Assembly (NCBI GenBank): GCA_040401595.1 | Contig: JBBAOE010000010.1 | Span: 60,272-124,271 of the forward strand | DNA: 64,000 bases | Direction: 5' to 3' | Origin: RFPW01 sp040401595 | GTDB taxonomy: Bacteria > Pseudomonadota > Gammaproteobacteria > Burkholderiales > Burkholderiaceae_E | Shown: one piece after another, positions 35,756-45,164 of the stretch | Layout: every line of letters begins with the position of its first letter | Numbering within the stretch: the first letter of the stretch is position 1 | Program-made: the position numbers and the translations under genes | The notes under the pieces: generated by a model | Seen by the model: the letters and a program-made list of their open reading frames with translations, nothing else | What the model was told of the DNA's origin: nothing | Database searches by the model: none

Positions 35756-36889
35756 TTAATTGTTCGCAAGAGAACTGTCGCTCTTCGGTGCTGGACTCCA
35801 ATCCGAGGTCACCCGGCGCGCAGAGTCCACATAGTCGCGGCTCTGCATCTCGATCAACCGGCTCAGTGTCCGGGCAAACTCATTGGCCATCCGCCCCTGC
35901 GGATAGAGTCGCTCCGGTTCGACCGCGGCACTGATGACCAACTTCACTCGCAAATCGTAAAGGACATCGACCAGCCAAGTGAATCGTCGGGCTTCGGAGT
36001 GCTGGGCCGGACCCATCTGCGGAACATCCGAGAGCAACACCGTATGGCAACGATCGGCCAGCTCGAGATAGTCGTTCTGTGAACGAGGAGAACCACAGAG
36101 CTCACTGAAGTCAAACCAGACAACCCCTTCGGCCAGCCGCCGTGCGCGAAGGGGTCGATGCCCAAGCTCCACCAGTGGCGATTGATCGTCGCCCGTCGCC
36201 AGCTGATCAAACACGGCGTTCAAGCGACGGGTTGACTCGACCGGGTCGTCCAACACCAGAAACACCTCGAGCTGTTCCAGCTCCCGACGGCGATAGTCCG
36301 TGCCAGCGTCCACACTGATCACGTCAAGGTGCGTTTCCAGCAGCGCGATCGCAGGCAGGATCCGATCGCGATGCAGTCCATCGGGATACAGGGAAGCCGG
36401 TGCGTAATTTGAAGTCATGACAAACGTGACGCCATGATTGAAGAGGGCACGCAGCAGGCGTTCGAGAATCATGGCGTCCGCGATATCAGAGACATGAAAT
36501 TCATCGAAACAGATCAGACGATATTTCTTTGCGATCGAACTACCGACGGCATCGAGTGGATCCTGGCGGCCCTTCAGCTGACCCAACTCGGCATGCACGG
36601 ACCGCATGAACTCGTGAAAATGGACCCGGGTCTTGCGCCGAAACGGCACTGAACCGTAAAAACAGTCCATCAGGAAGCTTTTTCCCCGACCAACGCCTCC
36701 CCACATCCAGACGCCTCGGGGAACGACAGGCGCCTGGATCAAGCGCATCAGCCGGTTCGAACGCGCATTCTTAAAGGCGATCAATTCGTCTTCAAAACGC
36801 TGCAAGCGTGCCACTGCGGCTTCCTGAGCCAAATCCCCATGGTAGCCGTGTGCGAGGAGTTGCTCTTGATACGCGCGGGTCAGAGTCAT
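35756..36889 (-). CDS. zapE: Cell division protein ZapE (AFG1-like ATPase)
   Basis: 377 residues. Walker A is GGVGRGKS (64-71) and Walker B LICFDEF (124-130). The segment VLFALFNHGVTFVMTSNYAP-like, here RALFNHGVTFVMTSNYAPA, is the sensor region. ZapE is a membrane-associated ATPase that affects Z-ring stability in E. coli, and its mitochondrial relative AFG1 acts in respiratory complex turnover, which suits its place at the end of the TCA block. Start ATG 36889 is 31 bases from lpdA. Confidence 0.95.
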   Translation of the reverse strand: MTLTRAYQEQLLAHGYHGDLAQEAAVARLQRFEDELIAFKNARSNRLMRLIQAPVVPRGVWMWGGVGRGKSFLMDCFYGSVPFRRKTRVHFHEFMRSVHAELGQLKGRQDPLDAVGSSIAKKYRLICFDEFHVSDIADAMILERLLRALFNHGVTFVMTSNYAPASLYPDGLHRDRILPAIALLETHLDVISVDAGTDYRRRELEQLEVFLVLDDPVESTRRLNAVFDQLATGDDQSPLVELGHRPLRARRLAEGVVWFDFSELCGSPRSQNDYLELADRCHTVLLSDVPQMGPAQHSEARRFTWLVDVLYDLRVKLVISAAVEPERLYPQGRMANEFARTLSRLIEMQSRDYVDSARRVTSDWSPAPKSDSSLANN

Positions 36890-36920
36890 AGACTCTTCCC
36901 GGGTTCAAATCGCATCCACA

Positions 36921-38363
36921 TCACATGTTCAGGGCACGCTTGTCTGTTGCGAGTGCTGCTTCGCGCATCACCTCGGACAGTGAGGGGTGTGGATGGCTGA
37001 CGCGAGCAATATCTTCTGAGCTGGCTTTGAATTCCATCGCAACAGCCGCTTCTGCAATGAGATCCGATGCACCCGCTGAAATAATGTGCACGCCAAGGAT
37101 TTCATCGGTTTTCGCATCGGCCAGCACTTTGACGAATCCATCCGGGCAGTTCATTCCCAATGCCCGGCCGTTCGCCATGAACGGAAACTGGCCCGTACGG
37201 TAGTCCCGTCCTGCCGCTTTGAGCTGCTGCTCATTCTGCCCAACCCAGGCAATCTCCGGGCTGGTGTAGATCACCCAGGGGATACAGTTGTAATCGATGT
37301 GCGGTTTCTGCCCGGCGATGCATTCCGCCACCAATACCCCTTCATCCTCACCTTTGTGCGCCAGCATGGGGCCGCGTACGACATCACCAATCGCATAGAC
37401 CCCCGGCAGACGTGTCTGGCAATGTTGATCGACCGGGATAAATCCCCGCTCGTCCGTTGCCAGACCAACTGCATCAAGCGCCAGACCATCGGTGTTGGGG
37501 ACCCGGCCGACCGAGACGATCAGGCGGTCACATTCCAGCACCTGGGCAGCGCCCGCAGCGTCGACGTAGTGAACCTCGACGGCAGATTTTTTACCCTTGG
37601 TCTGCGTCTTGACTTCACCAATCTGGACGCCCAGCGAAAACTTGAGCCCCTGGCGCGTAAACAACTTGAAGGCTTCCTTGGAGACGGACTCGTCGCACGC
37701 ACCCAAAAAGCTCGAGGCGCCCTCCAGAAGGGTGACATCCGAACCCAGACGTCTCCAGACCGATCCAAGCTCGAGTCCGATGACCCCCGCACCAATCACC
37801 CCGAGTCGAGGTGGCACAGAATCGAAGTTCAGAGCGCCCTCGTTATCGCTGATCAGGTGTTGATCGACCGTGATTCCCGGTAAATGACGCGCTTTGGAAC
37901 CTGTGGCAATGATGACGTGACGGGCTTCGACCAGTTCCGAACCCGATTCGCCCACCACCTCGACGCGATAGGAACCGTCGTCGGCAGACACGAATTTACC
38001 GTGTCCTTTAAGCCAGGTGATTTTATTCTTTCGAAACAAAAACTCGATTCCCTTGGTCATCTTGCTGACGATCGAATCCTTGCGTGCCAGCATCTTGGCA
38101 ATATCGATCCTGGCATCCTTGACCGAGATGCCATGTGCGCCGGAGTGCTCCTGAATGTCTTCAAACGTCTCGCTGGAGGCCAGCAAGGCTTTTGATGGAA
38201 TACAGCCGACGTTCAGACAGGTCCCGCCGAGGGCAAGCTCGCCATTGGGCGCCCGCCACTTCTCGATACAGGCCACGTTGAAACCGAGCTGGGCCGCGCG
38301 GATCGAAGCGATATAGCCCGCGGGACCCGCCCCGATCACCAGGACATCGAATACTTGAGACAT
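36921..38363 (-). CDS. lpdA: Dihydrolipoyl dehydrogenase (E3)
   Basis: 480 residues. The N-terminal FAD fold is GAGPAGYIAS, the redox disulfide is Cys49/Cys54 (GGTCLNVGCIPSKAL), and the C-terminal His-Glu pair lies in HPHPSLSEVMREA. It reoxidises dihydrolipoyl groups of 2-oxoacid dehydrogenases using NAD. Encoded 52 bases downstream of sucB, it is most likely the E3 of the 2-oxoglutarate dehydrogenase complex, though it may serve pyruvate dehydrogenase too. Confidence 0.96.
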   Translation of the reverse strand: MSQVFDVLVIGAGPAGYIASIRAAQLGFNVACIEKWRAPNGELALGGTCLNVGCIPSKALLASSETFEDIQEHSGAHGISVKDARIDIAKMLARKDSIVSKMTKGIEFLFRKNKITWLKGHGKFVSADDGSYRVEVVGESGSELVEARHVIIATGSKARHLPGITVDQHLISDNEGALNFDSVPPRLGVIGAGVIGLELGSVWRRLGSDVTLLEGASSFLGACDESVSKEAFKLFTRQGLKFSLGVQIGEVKTQTKGKKSAVEVHYVDAAGAAQVLECDRLIVSVGRVPNTDGLALDAVGLATDERGFIPVDQHCQTRLPGVYAIGDVVRGPMLAHKGEDEGVLVAECIAGQKPHIDYNCIPWVIYTSPEIAWVGQNEQQLKAAGRDYRTGQFPFMANGRALGMNCPDGFVKVLADAKTDEILGVHIISAGASDLIAEAAVAMEFKASSEDIARVSHPHPSLSEVMREAALATDKRALNM

Positions 38364-38415
38364 CGTGCTGACTCCGTAGCGCCGAAACAGAAACAGTTCA
38401 AGAAGAACTACAGAA

Positions 38416-39711
38416 TTACAGGTCGAGCAGCAGGCGGGCGGGATCTTCCAGCGCTTCTTTCATTGCAACCAGACCCAAAACGGCTTCGCGCCCATCGATG
38501 ATTCGGTGGTCGTAGGACATCGCCAGATAATTGATCGGACGAACCACGACCTGACCGTTTTCGACCACAGCCCGATCCTTTGTCGCGTGGACGCCAAGAA
38601 TCGCAGCCTGCGGCGGGTTGATGATCGGAGTCGATAGCATCGAACCGAACACTCCGCCATTACTGATCGAAAAGGTCCCGCCAGTCATTTCTTCGATGCC
38701 GAGCTTTCCTTCGCCGGCCCGTTTGCCATATTCAGCGATCGTCTTCTCAATCTGGGCAAAACTCAGTTGGTCGGCCCCGCGAATAATCGGAACCACGAGA
38801 CCCCGCGGGGAACCCACGGCAATACCGATGTCGAAATACCCGTGATAGACGATGTCGCTACCATCGACGGAGGCGTTCAGAATGGGATATTTCTTTAGCG
38901 CCGCAACCGCAGCCTTCACGAAAAAACTCATGAATCCCAGACGGACTCCATGCTCCTTCTCAAATCGCTCGAGATATTTTTTGCGCAGGTCCATCACCGG
39001 CTGCATATTGACTTCATTGAAGGTCGTCAAAATGGCATTGGTCGCCTGCGACTGGAGCAGGCGCTCGGCAATCCGGGCCCGCAAGCGCGACATCGGAACC
39101 CGTTGTTCTGGGCGCCCTTCCAGCAGTTTGGATGAATCGAGCGCGGCGCGGACCTCGGGCAGACTGGAGCCCGGAATACCTGTGGGGATCGCGGCTGCCG
39201 AAGGCATGACGCTGGGGGCGGCAACTGGCGGCTGCGCCAGGGCCGACAACACATCACCCTTGGTCACCCGCCCATCTCGCCCACTGCCGCTGACCGACTG
39301 AGTCGTCAGACCGCTTTCCGCCAACAGTTTCGCTGCGGCGGGCATGGCAATACCNNNNNNNNNNNNNNNNNNNNNNNNNNNNNNNNNNNNNNNNNNNNNN
39401 NNNNNNNNNNNNNNNNNNNNNNNNNNNNNNNNNNNNNNNNNNNNNNNNNNNNNNGCCGACGCGGCCTTGCCTTCGGTATCGATGCGGCCAATCAGCTCGC
39501 CGGCGACGACCGTACCCCCATCCCCTTTGAGTACTTCAACCAGAACCCCGGCAGCCGGCGCGGGCAGCTCAAGAACCACTTTGTCGGTTTCAATGTCGAT
39601 CAGATTCTCATCCCGAGCCACTGCTTCGCCGACCTTTTTGTGCCAGTTCAGCAGGGTTGCTTCCGCAACAGATTCCGACAATTGCGGAACGATAACTTCA
39701 ATCAATGCCAT
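38416..39711 (-). CDS. sucB: 2-Oxoglutarate dehydrogenase E2 (dihydrolipoyl succinyltransferase), with assembly gap
   Basis: Reads as 431 residues but contains a 100-base N run, so the true length is unknown. The lipoyl domain carries Lys44 (ETDKVVLE). The gap falls in the Ala/Pro linker after it. The peripheral-subunit-binding domain follows (MPAAAKLLAESGL, GSGRDGRVTKGDV), then a catalytic domain with DHRIIDGREAV at the C-terminus. The frame stays open on both sides of the gap. It lies between sucA and lpdA, all on one strand, with 57- and 52-base spacers. Confidence 0.95.
   Translation of the reverse strand: MALIEVIVPQLSESVAEATLLNWHKKVGEAVARDENLIDIETDKVVLELPAPAAGVLVEVLKGDGGTVVAGELIGRIDTEGKAASXXXXXXXXXXXXXXXXXXXXXXXXXXXXXXXXXXGIAMPAAAKLLAESGLTTQSVSGSGRDGRVTKGDVLSALAQPPVAAPSVMPSAAAIPTGIPGSSLPEVRAALDSSKLLEGRPEQRVPMSRLRARIAERLLQSQATNAILTTFNEVNMQPVMDLRKKYLERFEKEHGVRLGFMSFFVKAAVAALKKYPILNASVDGSDIVYHGYFDIGIAVGSPRGLVVPIIRGADQLSFAQIEKTIAEYGKRAGEGKLGIEEMTGGTFSISNGGVFGSMLSTPIINPPQAAILGVHATKDRAVVENGQVVVRPINYLAMSYDHRIIDGREAVLGLVAMKEALEDPARLLLDL
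39355..39454. other. Assembly gap (100 N)
   Basis: Exactly 100 N, the common placeholder for a gap of unknown size. It falls in the part of sucB that encodes the low-complexity linker between the lipoyl and subunit-binding domains, so the break is probably a repeat or GC-rich sequencing problem rather than a biological boundary. Confidence 0.99.
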
Positions 39712-39769
39712 TTTTATTCATTTACCCTGCGAAAATTATTCAACATCACTGGTCTGCTCGAAAGGCAGC

Positions 39770-42655
39770 TCAAGAGGCTTTTCTCGCCCTCGATTTCCCC
39801 GCGGTCGGTTTGCCAGCCGTGTCGCCCAACGCGGCATTCAGAAGAGCCGACTGTTGCGCATAATGCTTATCGTAATAACCGACCGCCGGCGAGGCGGCCG
39901 CCGGCCGGCCCGCGTACGTGAGGTGCTGTTCAGACCCGAGCGCCGCCAGCAGATAAGGCTGAATGAAAGTCCAGGCCCCCTGATTTTGCGGCTCATCCTG
40001 ACACCAGACAATCTTGGTGGCATTCGGGAATTTGCGCAGCTCTTTCGCAAGCGCTGCTTCCGGAAATGGATAGAGCTGCTCGATCCGAACCAGGGCAACA
40101 TCGGCGAGCTCACGCTCCCGGCGCGCAAGCAGAAGGTCGTAGTAAACCTTGCCCGTGCTGAACACAATCTTGCGAACGTTGGCTGCGTCGAGCCCGGGCC
40201 CCGGGTCAGAGAGGACAGTATGGAATTCTCCACGTGCCAGTTCGGACAACGCAGACACGGCCTCCTTGTTCCGTAACAGGGATTTCGGTGTCATGACCAC
40301 CAGCGGCTTGCGCAACTGCCGGATCATCTGGCGACGCAGCAAATGGAAAATCTGTGCGGGTGTCGATGGCTGGCACACCTGCATATTGTTTTCGGCACAC
40401 AACTGCAGAAACCGCTCGAGCCTGGCCGACGAATGCTCTGGACCCTGCCCTTCAAAGCCGTGCGGGAGCAACATCGTCAACCCACAGGCGCGGCCCCATT
40501 TGGTTTCGCCGGACGCAATGAACTGATCAATCACCACTTGGGCGCCATTGGCAAAATCGCCGAACTGAGCCTCCCAGATCACCAGTGTGTTGGGTTCTGC
40601 GGTCGCATAGCCATACTCGAATCCGAGAACGGCCTCTTCCGACAAAACCGAGTCGATCACGGTGAACGTGCCCTGCTTGGGCGTGATGTGCTGGAGCGGG
40701 ATATAGCTGCCAGCGTCCCATTTTTCACGATTTTGGTCATGAAGAACCGAGTGGCGATGGGTAAAGGTACCCCGTCCGCAATCCTGTCCGGACAGACGAA
40801 CGCCAAAGCCCCCAGAGACGAGCGAAGCGAATGCCAAATGTTCACCCATCCCCCAATCCAGCGCCTGATCGCCGCGGCCCATGGCTCGACGATCCGCGAT
40901 CACCTTCTCGACCAGAGGGTGAAGCTTTAGATCATCCGGAATCGCAGTGATGCGGTCCGCCAATCGGTGAATCTCCGCCAGTGGTACCGCGGTGTCCGCT
41001 TTATCTGTCCAGTTCCGATGCAGGAACGGCTCCCAATCGACACCGAACTTGCCTTTGTAATTTGAAAGTACTGGGTCAAAGGTATGACGGCCCTGATCAA
41101 ATGCGGCGCGCAAGTCCGTCAGCATTCGATCGGCGAACCCAGAATCGATCACGCCCTGCGCATGCAATTTGTCTGCATAGAGCTTCCGGGTACCGGGGTG
41201 CTGGGCGATTTTCTTGTACATCAGAGGCTGAGTGACCGCTGGTGTGTCCTGCTCGTTGTGGCCGAGCTTTCGGAAGCAGATGATGTCGACCACGATGTCC
41301 TTACCGAATTTCATCCGGTAGTCCAGCGCAATCTGGGTGGCAAAGACCACGGCATCCGGATCATCCCCGTTCACATGCAGGACCGGGGCCTCGATCATTT
41401 TGACCACATCGGTGCAGTAGAGCGTCGAACGAGAATCTCTCGGATCGCTCGTCGTGAAACCGATCTGGTTATTGATAACGATATGGACCGTACCGCCAGT
41501 CCCGTAATAACGGGTCTGTGCCAGGTTCAGGGTCTCCATCACAACCCCTTGCCCGGCAAACGCAGCGTCGCCGTGGACCAGGATGGCGAGTGCCTGCTGT
41601 CCATGAGTGTCGCCGCGGCGATCCTGACGCGCCCGGACCGAACCTTCCACCACAGGATTCACGATCTCGAGGTGGCTCGGATTGAAGGACAGGGAAAGGT
41701 GTACCGGACCGCCCGGGGTGGAGATATCGCTTGAAAAACCCTGGTGATATTTAACGTCCCCACTGGGAAGATCGTCGGCGTGCTTGCCTTCGAACTCGGA
41801 AAAGAGATCCTTCGGCATTTTGCCGAGGATGTTGACCAGCACATTCAGGCGGCCGCGATGGGCCAAACCAATCACAATTTCCTGAACGCCCTGCTCGCCA
41901 GCCCGCTGGACAAGTTCATCCATCGCTGGAATGAAACTCTCGCCCCCTTCCAGGGAAAATCGCTTCTGACCCACATATTTCGTGTGCAGATAGCGCTCGA
42001 GACCTTCCGCGGCCGTCAATCGCTCAAGGATCCGCGAGCGTTTTTCAGCGGTGAATGTCGGCTTGGCCCGGGAACTCTCCAGCCGCTCCTGCAACCAGCG
42101 GCGGTGCGACTGGTCATTCAAATGCATGATCTCAGCGCCGATTGACCCGCAATAGGTCTCACGCAGAGCATTCATGATGTCGCGTAAGGTCGCGTTATCA
42201 AAGCCAAAAAACGTATTCGCGGCCGAATAAACGTTGGCGTGATCCCCTTCGGTGAAATCGTAGAAGCTCGTTTCGAGTTCCGGGATTCGCGGCCGCTCCT
42301 GACGCTTGAGCGGATCAAGATCGGCCCAGCGCGAACCCAGCGTTCGGTAGGCTGCAATCAGCTGCTGGACATGGACCTGGCGCCGGGCCGTGGCCGCATC
42401 GCCGCCCATCTGGCGAGGCTGCAGAGTGCCCTCGCGCGCTCGCTCGGCAAACGACTCGATCACGGGCGCGTGCGCTACATCACGCGCGCCAGGATTCGCA
42501 CCGCTCGCTGGGACCAGTTGCATCTGATCGAAATACGCCCGCCAACCTGCGGGTACCGAGGTTGGATCGTCCAGGTAGGACTCGTAGAGTTCTTCAACGT
42601 AGGGGGCATTACCCCCGAAAAGATAGGAGTTCGCCTGGAACGTTTTCATGAACAT
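39770..42655 (-). CDS. sucA: 2-Oxoglutarate dehydrogenase E1 component
   Basis: 961 residues, thiamine-diphosphate-dependent decarboxylase of the oxoglutarate dehydrogenase complex. The E2-binding N-terminus (SYLFGGNAPYVEELYESYL) and the family stretches GLAHRGRLNVLVNILGK, VHIVINNQIGFTTSDP and HGDAAFAGQGVV are all present. The C-terminal transketolase-like domain contains LLPHGFEGQGPEHSSARLER. Length matches the family. ATG 42655 or the second ATG at 42649 is the start. It follows gltA by 27 bases. Confidence 0.97.
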   Translation of the reverse strand: MFMKTFQANSYLFGGNAPYVEELYESYLDDPTSVPAGWRAYFDQMQLVPASGANPGARDVAHAPVIESFAERAREGTLQPRQMGGDAATARRQVHVQQLIAAYRTLGSRWADLDPLKRQERPRIPELETSFYDFTEGDHANVYSAANTFFGFDNATLRDIMNALRETYCGSIGAEIMHLNDQSHRRWLQERLESSRAKPTFTAEKRSRILERLTAAEGLERYLHTKYVGQKRFSLEGGESFIPAMDELVQRAGEQGVQEIVIGLAHRGRLNVLVNILGKMPKDLFSEFEGKHADDLPSGDVKYHQGFSSDISTPGGPVHLSLSFNPSHLEIVNPVVEGSVRARQDRRGDTHGQQALAILVHGDAAFAGQGVVMETLNLAQTRYYGTGGTVHIVINNQIGFTTSDPRDSRSTLYCTDVVKMIEAPVLHVNGDDPDAVVFATQIALDYRMKFGKDIVVDIICFRKLGHNEQDTPAVTQPLMYKKIAQHPGTRKLYADKLHAQGVIDSGFADRMLTDLRAAFDQGRHTFDPVLSNYKGKFGVDWEPFLHRNWTDKADTAVPLAEIHRLADRITAIPDDLKLHPLVEKVIADRRAMGRGDQALDWGMGEHLAFASLVSGGFGVRLSGQDCGRGTFTHRHSVLHDQNREKWDAGSYIPLQHITPKQGTFTVIDSVLSEEAVLGFEYGYATAEPNTLVIWEAQFGDFANGAQVVIDQFIASGETKWGRACGLTMLLPHGFEGQGPEHSSARLERFLQLCAENNMQVCQPSTPAQIFHLLRRQMIRQLRKPLVVMTPKSLLRNKEAVSALSELARGEFHTVLSDPGPGLDAANVRKIVFSTGKVYYDLLLARRERELADVALVRIEQLYPFPEAALAKELRKFPNATKIVWCQDEPQNQGAWTFIQPYLLAALGSEQHLTYAGRPAAASPAVGYYDKHYAQQSALLNAALGDTAGKPTAGKSRARKAS

Positions 42656-42682
42656 ACGGTCTACCTCATCAACATTCGAATC

Positions 42683-43990
42683 TCAACGCTGGCCAATCGG
42701 AAGAACAGGACGCCGGACATTGCCCTTGAACAACTGCCGCGGGCGCCCGATCTTCTGATCAGGATCCGAAATCATTTCATTCCAGTTCGCAATCCAGCCC
42801 ACAGTACGCGCCAAAGCAAAAATACAAGTGAACAGGTCCGTGGGGATTCCCAACGCCTTCTGCACAATTCCAGAATAAAAATCGACGTTCGGATAAAGCT
42901 TACGGGACACAAAATATTCGTCTTCAAGCGCGACTTTCTCGAGCGTCATCGCCAGCTTGAAGAGTGGATCATCCTGCAGCCCAAGTTCGTTGAGAACCTC
43001 GTGACAAGTCTCCCGCATCAGCTTGGCCCGGGGATCGAAGTTTTTGTAGACCCGATGCCCGAATCCCATCAGCTTGACGCCAGAGTGCTTGTCTTTGACC
43101 TTCGCAATAAAATCGCCGATCTTGTCAGCACCACCTGCGGCCTGCAGTTCGTTGAGCATCAGCAGACAGGCCTCGTTCGCCCCCCCATGGGCGGGGCCCC
43201 AAAGCGTCGCAACCCCGGCCGCGATACAGGCAAAGGGATTGGCTCCTGAGGAACCCGCCAGCCGCACCGTGCTGGTGGAGGCGTTCTGTTCATGGTCCGC
43301 GTGAAGAATCAGAATGCGGTCCAGCGCCCGAACAAGGACATCATTGACCTCATACTCCTCGCAAGGATTTGCAAACATCATCCGCATGAAATTTGCTGAG
43401 TACGGCAAATTATTGCGCGGGTAGACAAAGGGTTGCCCGATTGAATATTTGTATGCCATTGCGACAAGCGTCGGCATTTTTGCGATCAGGCGGATGGCGC
43501 TGATATACCGGTGCTCGAGATTATAAATATCCAGGCTGTCATGGTAGAAGGCCGACATCGCGCCCACCGATCCGCACAGCACCGCCATGGGATGCGCGTC
43601 CCGACGGAAACCCTGAAAAAACCGGGTCATCTGCTCGTGCACCATCGTGTGATGGGTGACGCTGTGAACAAAGCGGGTCTTTTGTTCCGGCGTCGGCAGC
43701 TCTCCATGCAGCAGCAGGTAGCAGGTTTCCAGATAATCGCAATGAACCGCTAGTTCTTCGATCGGGAAACCTCGATACAGCAGCTCACCCCGATCACCAT
43801 CGATGTAAGTAATCGCAGACTCACAGGCCGCGGTCGACATGAACCCCGGATCAAAGGTGAATTTTCCCGTCTGCGCATAGAGCTTCCGGATATCGACCAC
43901 ATCGGGTCCAATCGTTCCGCTGTAGACGGGAAACTCTGCCCCCGGACTACCATCAGAGAACGTTAGCGTGGCTTTGACTTCGTTTGTCAT
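42683..43990 (-). CDS. gltA: Citrate synthase GltA
   Basis: 435 residues, type II hexameric citrate synthase. The catalytic residues are His in HADHEQNASTSTVR, His in GFGHRVYKNFDPRAK, and the Asp in the C-terminal region. The N-terminal region VKATLTFSDGSPG is typical of the betaproteobacterial enzyme. I chose ATG 43990, with AGGGA eight bases upstream; ATG 44008 would add six residues and has no ribosome site. An AT-rich spacer before it suggests a promoter. Confidence 0.96.
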   Translation of the reverse strand: MTNEVKATLTFSDGSPGAEFPVYSGTIGPDVVDIRKLYAQTGKFTFDPGFMSTAACESAITYIDGDRGELLYRGFPIEELAVHCDYLETCYLLLHGELPTPEQKTRFVHSVTHHTMVHEQMTRFFQGFRRDAHPMAVLCGSVGAMSAFYHDSLDIYNLEHRYISAIRLIAKMPTLVAMAYKYSIGQPFVYPRNNLPYSANFMRMMFANPCEEYEVNDVLVRALDRILILHADHEQNASTSTVRLAGSSGANPFACIAAGVATLWGPAHGGANEACLLMLNELQAAGGADKIGDFIAKVKDKHSGVKLMGFGHRVYKNFDPRAKLMRETCHEVLNELGLQDDPLFKLAMTLEKVALEDEYFVSRKLYPNVDFYSGIVQKALGIPTDLFTCIFALARTVGWIANWNEMISDPDQKIGRPRQLFKGNVRRPVLPIGQR

Positions 43991-44028
43991 TCCGGGCTTC
44001 CCTGTCATGAATTTCTAAACACTGACAA

Positions 44029-44034
44029 ATTAAA
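44029..44034 (-). promoter_or_regulatory. Possible -10 element upstream of gltA
   Basis: Reads TTTAAT on the minus strand (5 of 6 to consensus) in an AT-rich 89-base spacer between sdhE and gltA that stands out from the GC-rich surroundings. No convincing -35 hexamer is present at 16-18 bases, so an activator or another sigma factor would be needed. Confidence 0.25.
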
Positions 44035-44079
44035 CATCATTTTCTCGACCACGATCGAATTGCTCCAAGCCACGACGCA

Positions 44080-44373
44080 TCAAGCCGCGCGCAGCTGCTC
44101 GAGCACTCGCCTGAAAGACGACTGATCATACTCATCGGAAAGGTCGGTACGGCCCAGAATCAAGTCCAGGAGTGCATTGTCGGACAGATCCATCAGGCGA
44201 TCCACCGCCAGAACGTCCAAATCGGACAAATTCGCCTCATGTTGATCCAGAAACCGGGTCATGATCAGATCGTTTTCAAGCATTCCGCGCCGGCAACGCC
44301 ACCGCAAACGCCGCCGACGAACGGGGTCGGCCTGATGCGAAGCCGCTTCGGCGGCCAGTGCTTCAGACGGCAC
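44080..44373 (-). CDS. sdhE: Succinate dehydrogenase flavinylation factor SdhE
   Basis: 97 residues, small helical protein that promotes covalent FAD attachment to SdhA. The conserved RGMLE (29-33) inside LRWRCRRGMLENDL is the FAD/SdhA-contact motif, and the C-terminal FRRVLEQL fits the family. The start is GTG 44373, overlapping the end of sdhB by 11 bases. The position after sdhB and before gltA is the usual one in betaproteobacteria. Confidence 0.92.
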   Translation of the reverse strand: MPSEALAAEAASHQADPVRRRRLRWRCRRGMLENDLIMTRFLDQHEANLSDLDVLAVDRLMDLSDNALLDLILGRTDLSDEYDQSSFRRVLEQLRAA

Positions 44374-45091
44374 GACGAATCATCAAGTCCTTGATCTTCC
44401 CGATTGCCCGGGTCGGATTCAGACCCTTGGGGCAAACGTCAACACAGTTCATGATGGTGTGGCAGCGGAACAGCCGATAGGGGTCTTCGAGATTATCCAG
44501 ACGCTCACTGGTCGCCTGATCTCTGCTATCCGCGAGAAACCGGTACGCCTGGAGCAGACCTGCTGGGCCGACAAATTTGTCAGGATTCCACCAGAACGAG
44601 GGGCAACTGGTTGAGCAGCACGCGCACAGAATGCACTCGTACAGCCCATTGAGTTCATCGCGCTCTTCGGGCGACTGCAACCGTTCCTTTTCGGGCGGCG
44701 GTGCCTCGTTGATGAGAAATGGCTTGATCGAATGATACTGTTTGAAAAACTGCGTCATATCCACGATCAAATCGCGAATCACCGGCAACCCCGGTAGCGG
44801 CTTGAGAACGATCGGCTCCTTCAGATCCCGCAGATTGGTGATGCAGGCGAGTCCGTTTTTGCCGTTGATATTCATTGCGTCTGAACCGCAGACCCCTTCC
44901 CGGCATGAACGTCGAAATGAAAGGCCCGGAAAGACGGTTTGCTTGATCCGCATCAGGGCATCGAGCAGCATCTTGTCGGTGGGCAGCAATTCCACTTCAA
45001 GATCGTGCATGGTCGGCCGAGCATCCTGATCAGGATCGTACCGATAGATCGAAAAACGCACTTTGCGATTTGCAGCGGGCACTGTGCTCAT
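44363..45091 (-). CDS. sdhB: Succinate dehydrogenase iron-sulfur subunit SdhB
   Basis: 242 residues. The N-terminal 2Fe-2S ferredoxin domain shows RRSCREGVCGSDAMNING, and the C-terminal part has CILCACCSTSCPSFWW and CVDVCPKGLNP for the 4Fe-4S and 3Fe-4S clusters. It carries electrons from FAD in SdhA to quinone. ATG 45091 has GGAGAG a few bases upstream; a TTG at 45106 is open but has no support. A 73-base gap separates it from sdhA. Confidence 0.97.
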   Translation of the reverse strand: MSTVPAANRKVRFSIYRYDPDQDARPTMHDLEVELLPTDKMLLDALMRIKQTVFPGLSFRRSCREGVCGSDAMNINGKNGLACITNLRDLKEPIVLKPLPGLPVIRDLIVDMTQFFKQYHSIKPFLINEAPPPEKERLQSPEERDELNGLYECILCACCSTSCPSFWWNPDKFVGPAGLLQAYRFLADSRDQATSERLDNLEDPYRLFRCHTIMNCVDVCPKGLNPTRAIGKIKDLMIRRAV

Positions 45092-45164
45092 CAAACTCTC
45101 CAGCAAGTCATTCAGACAGAAACGATCCTTCGTTCAGGCCCTGTTGCACCCGAACGAATCCTGA

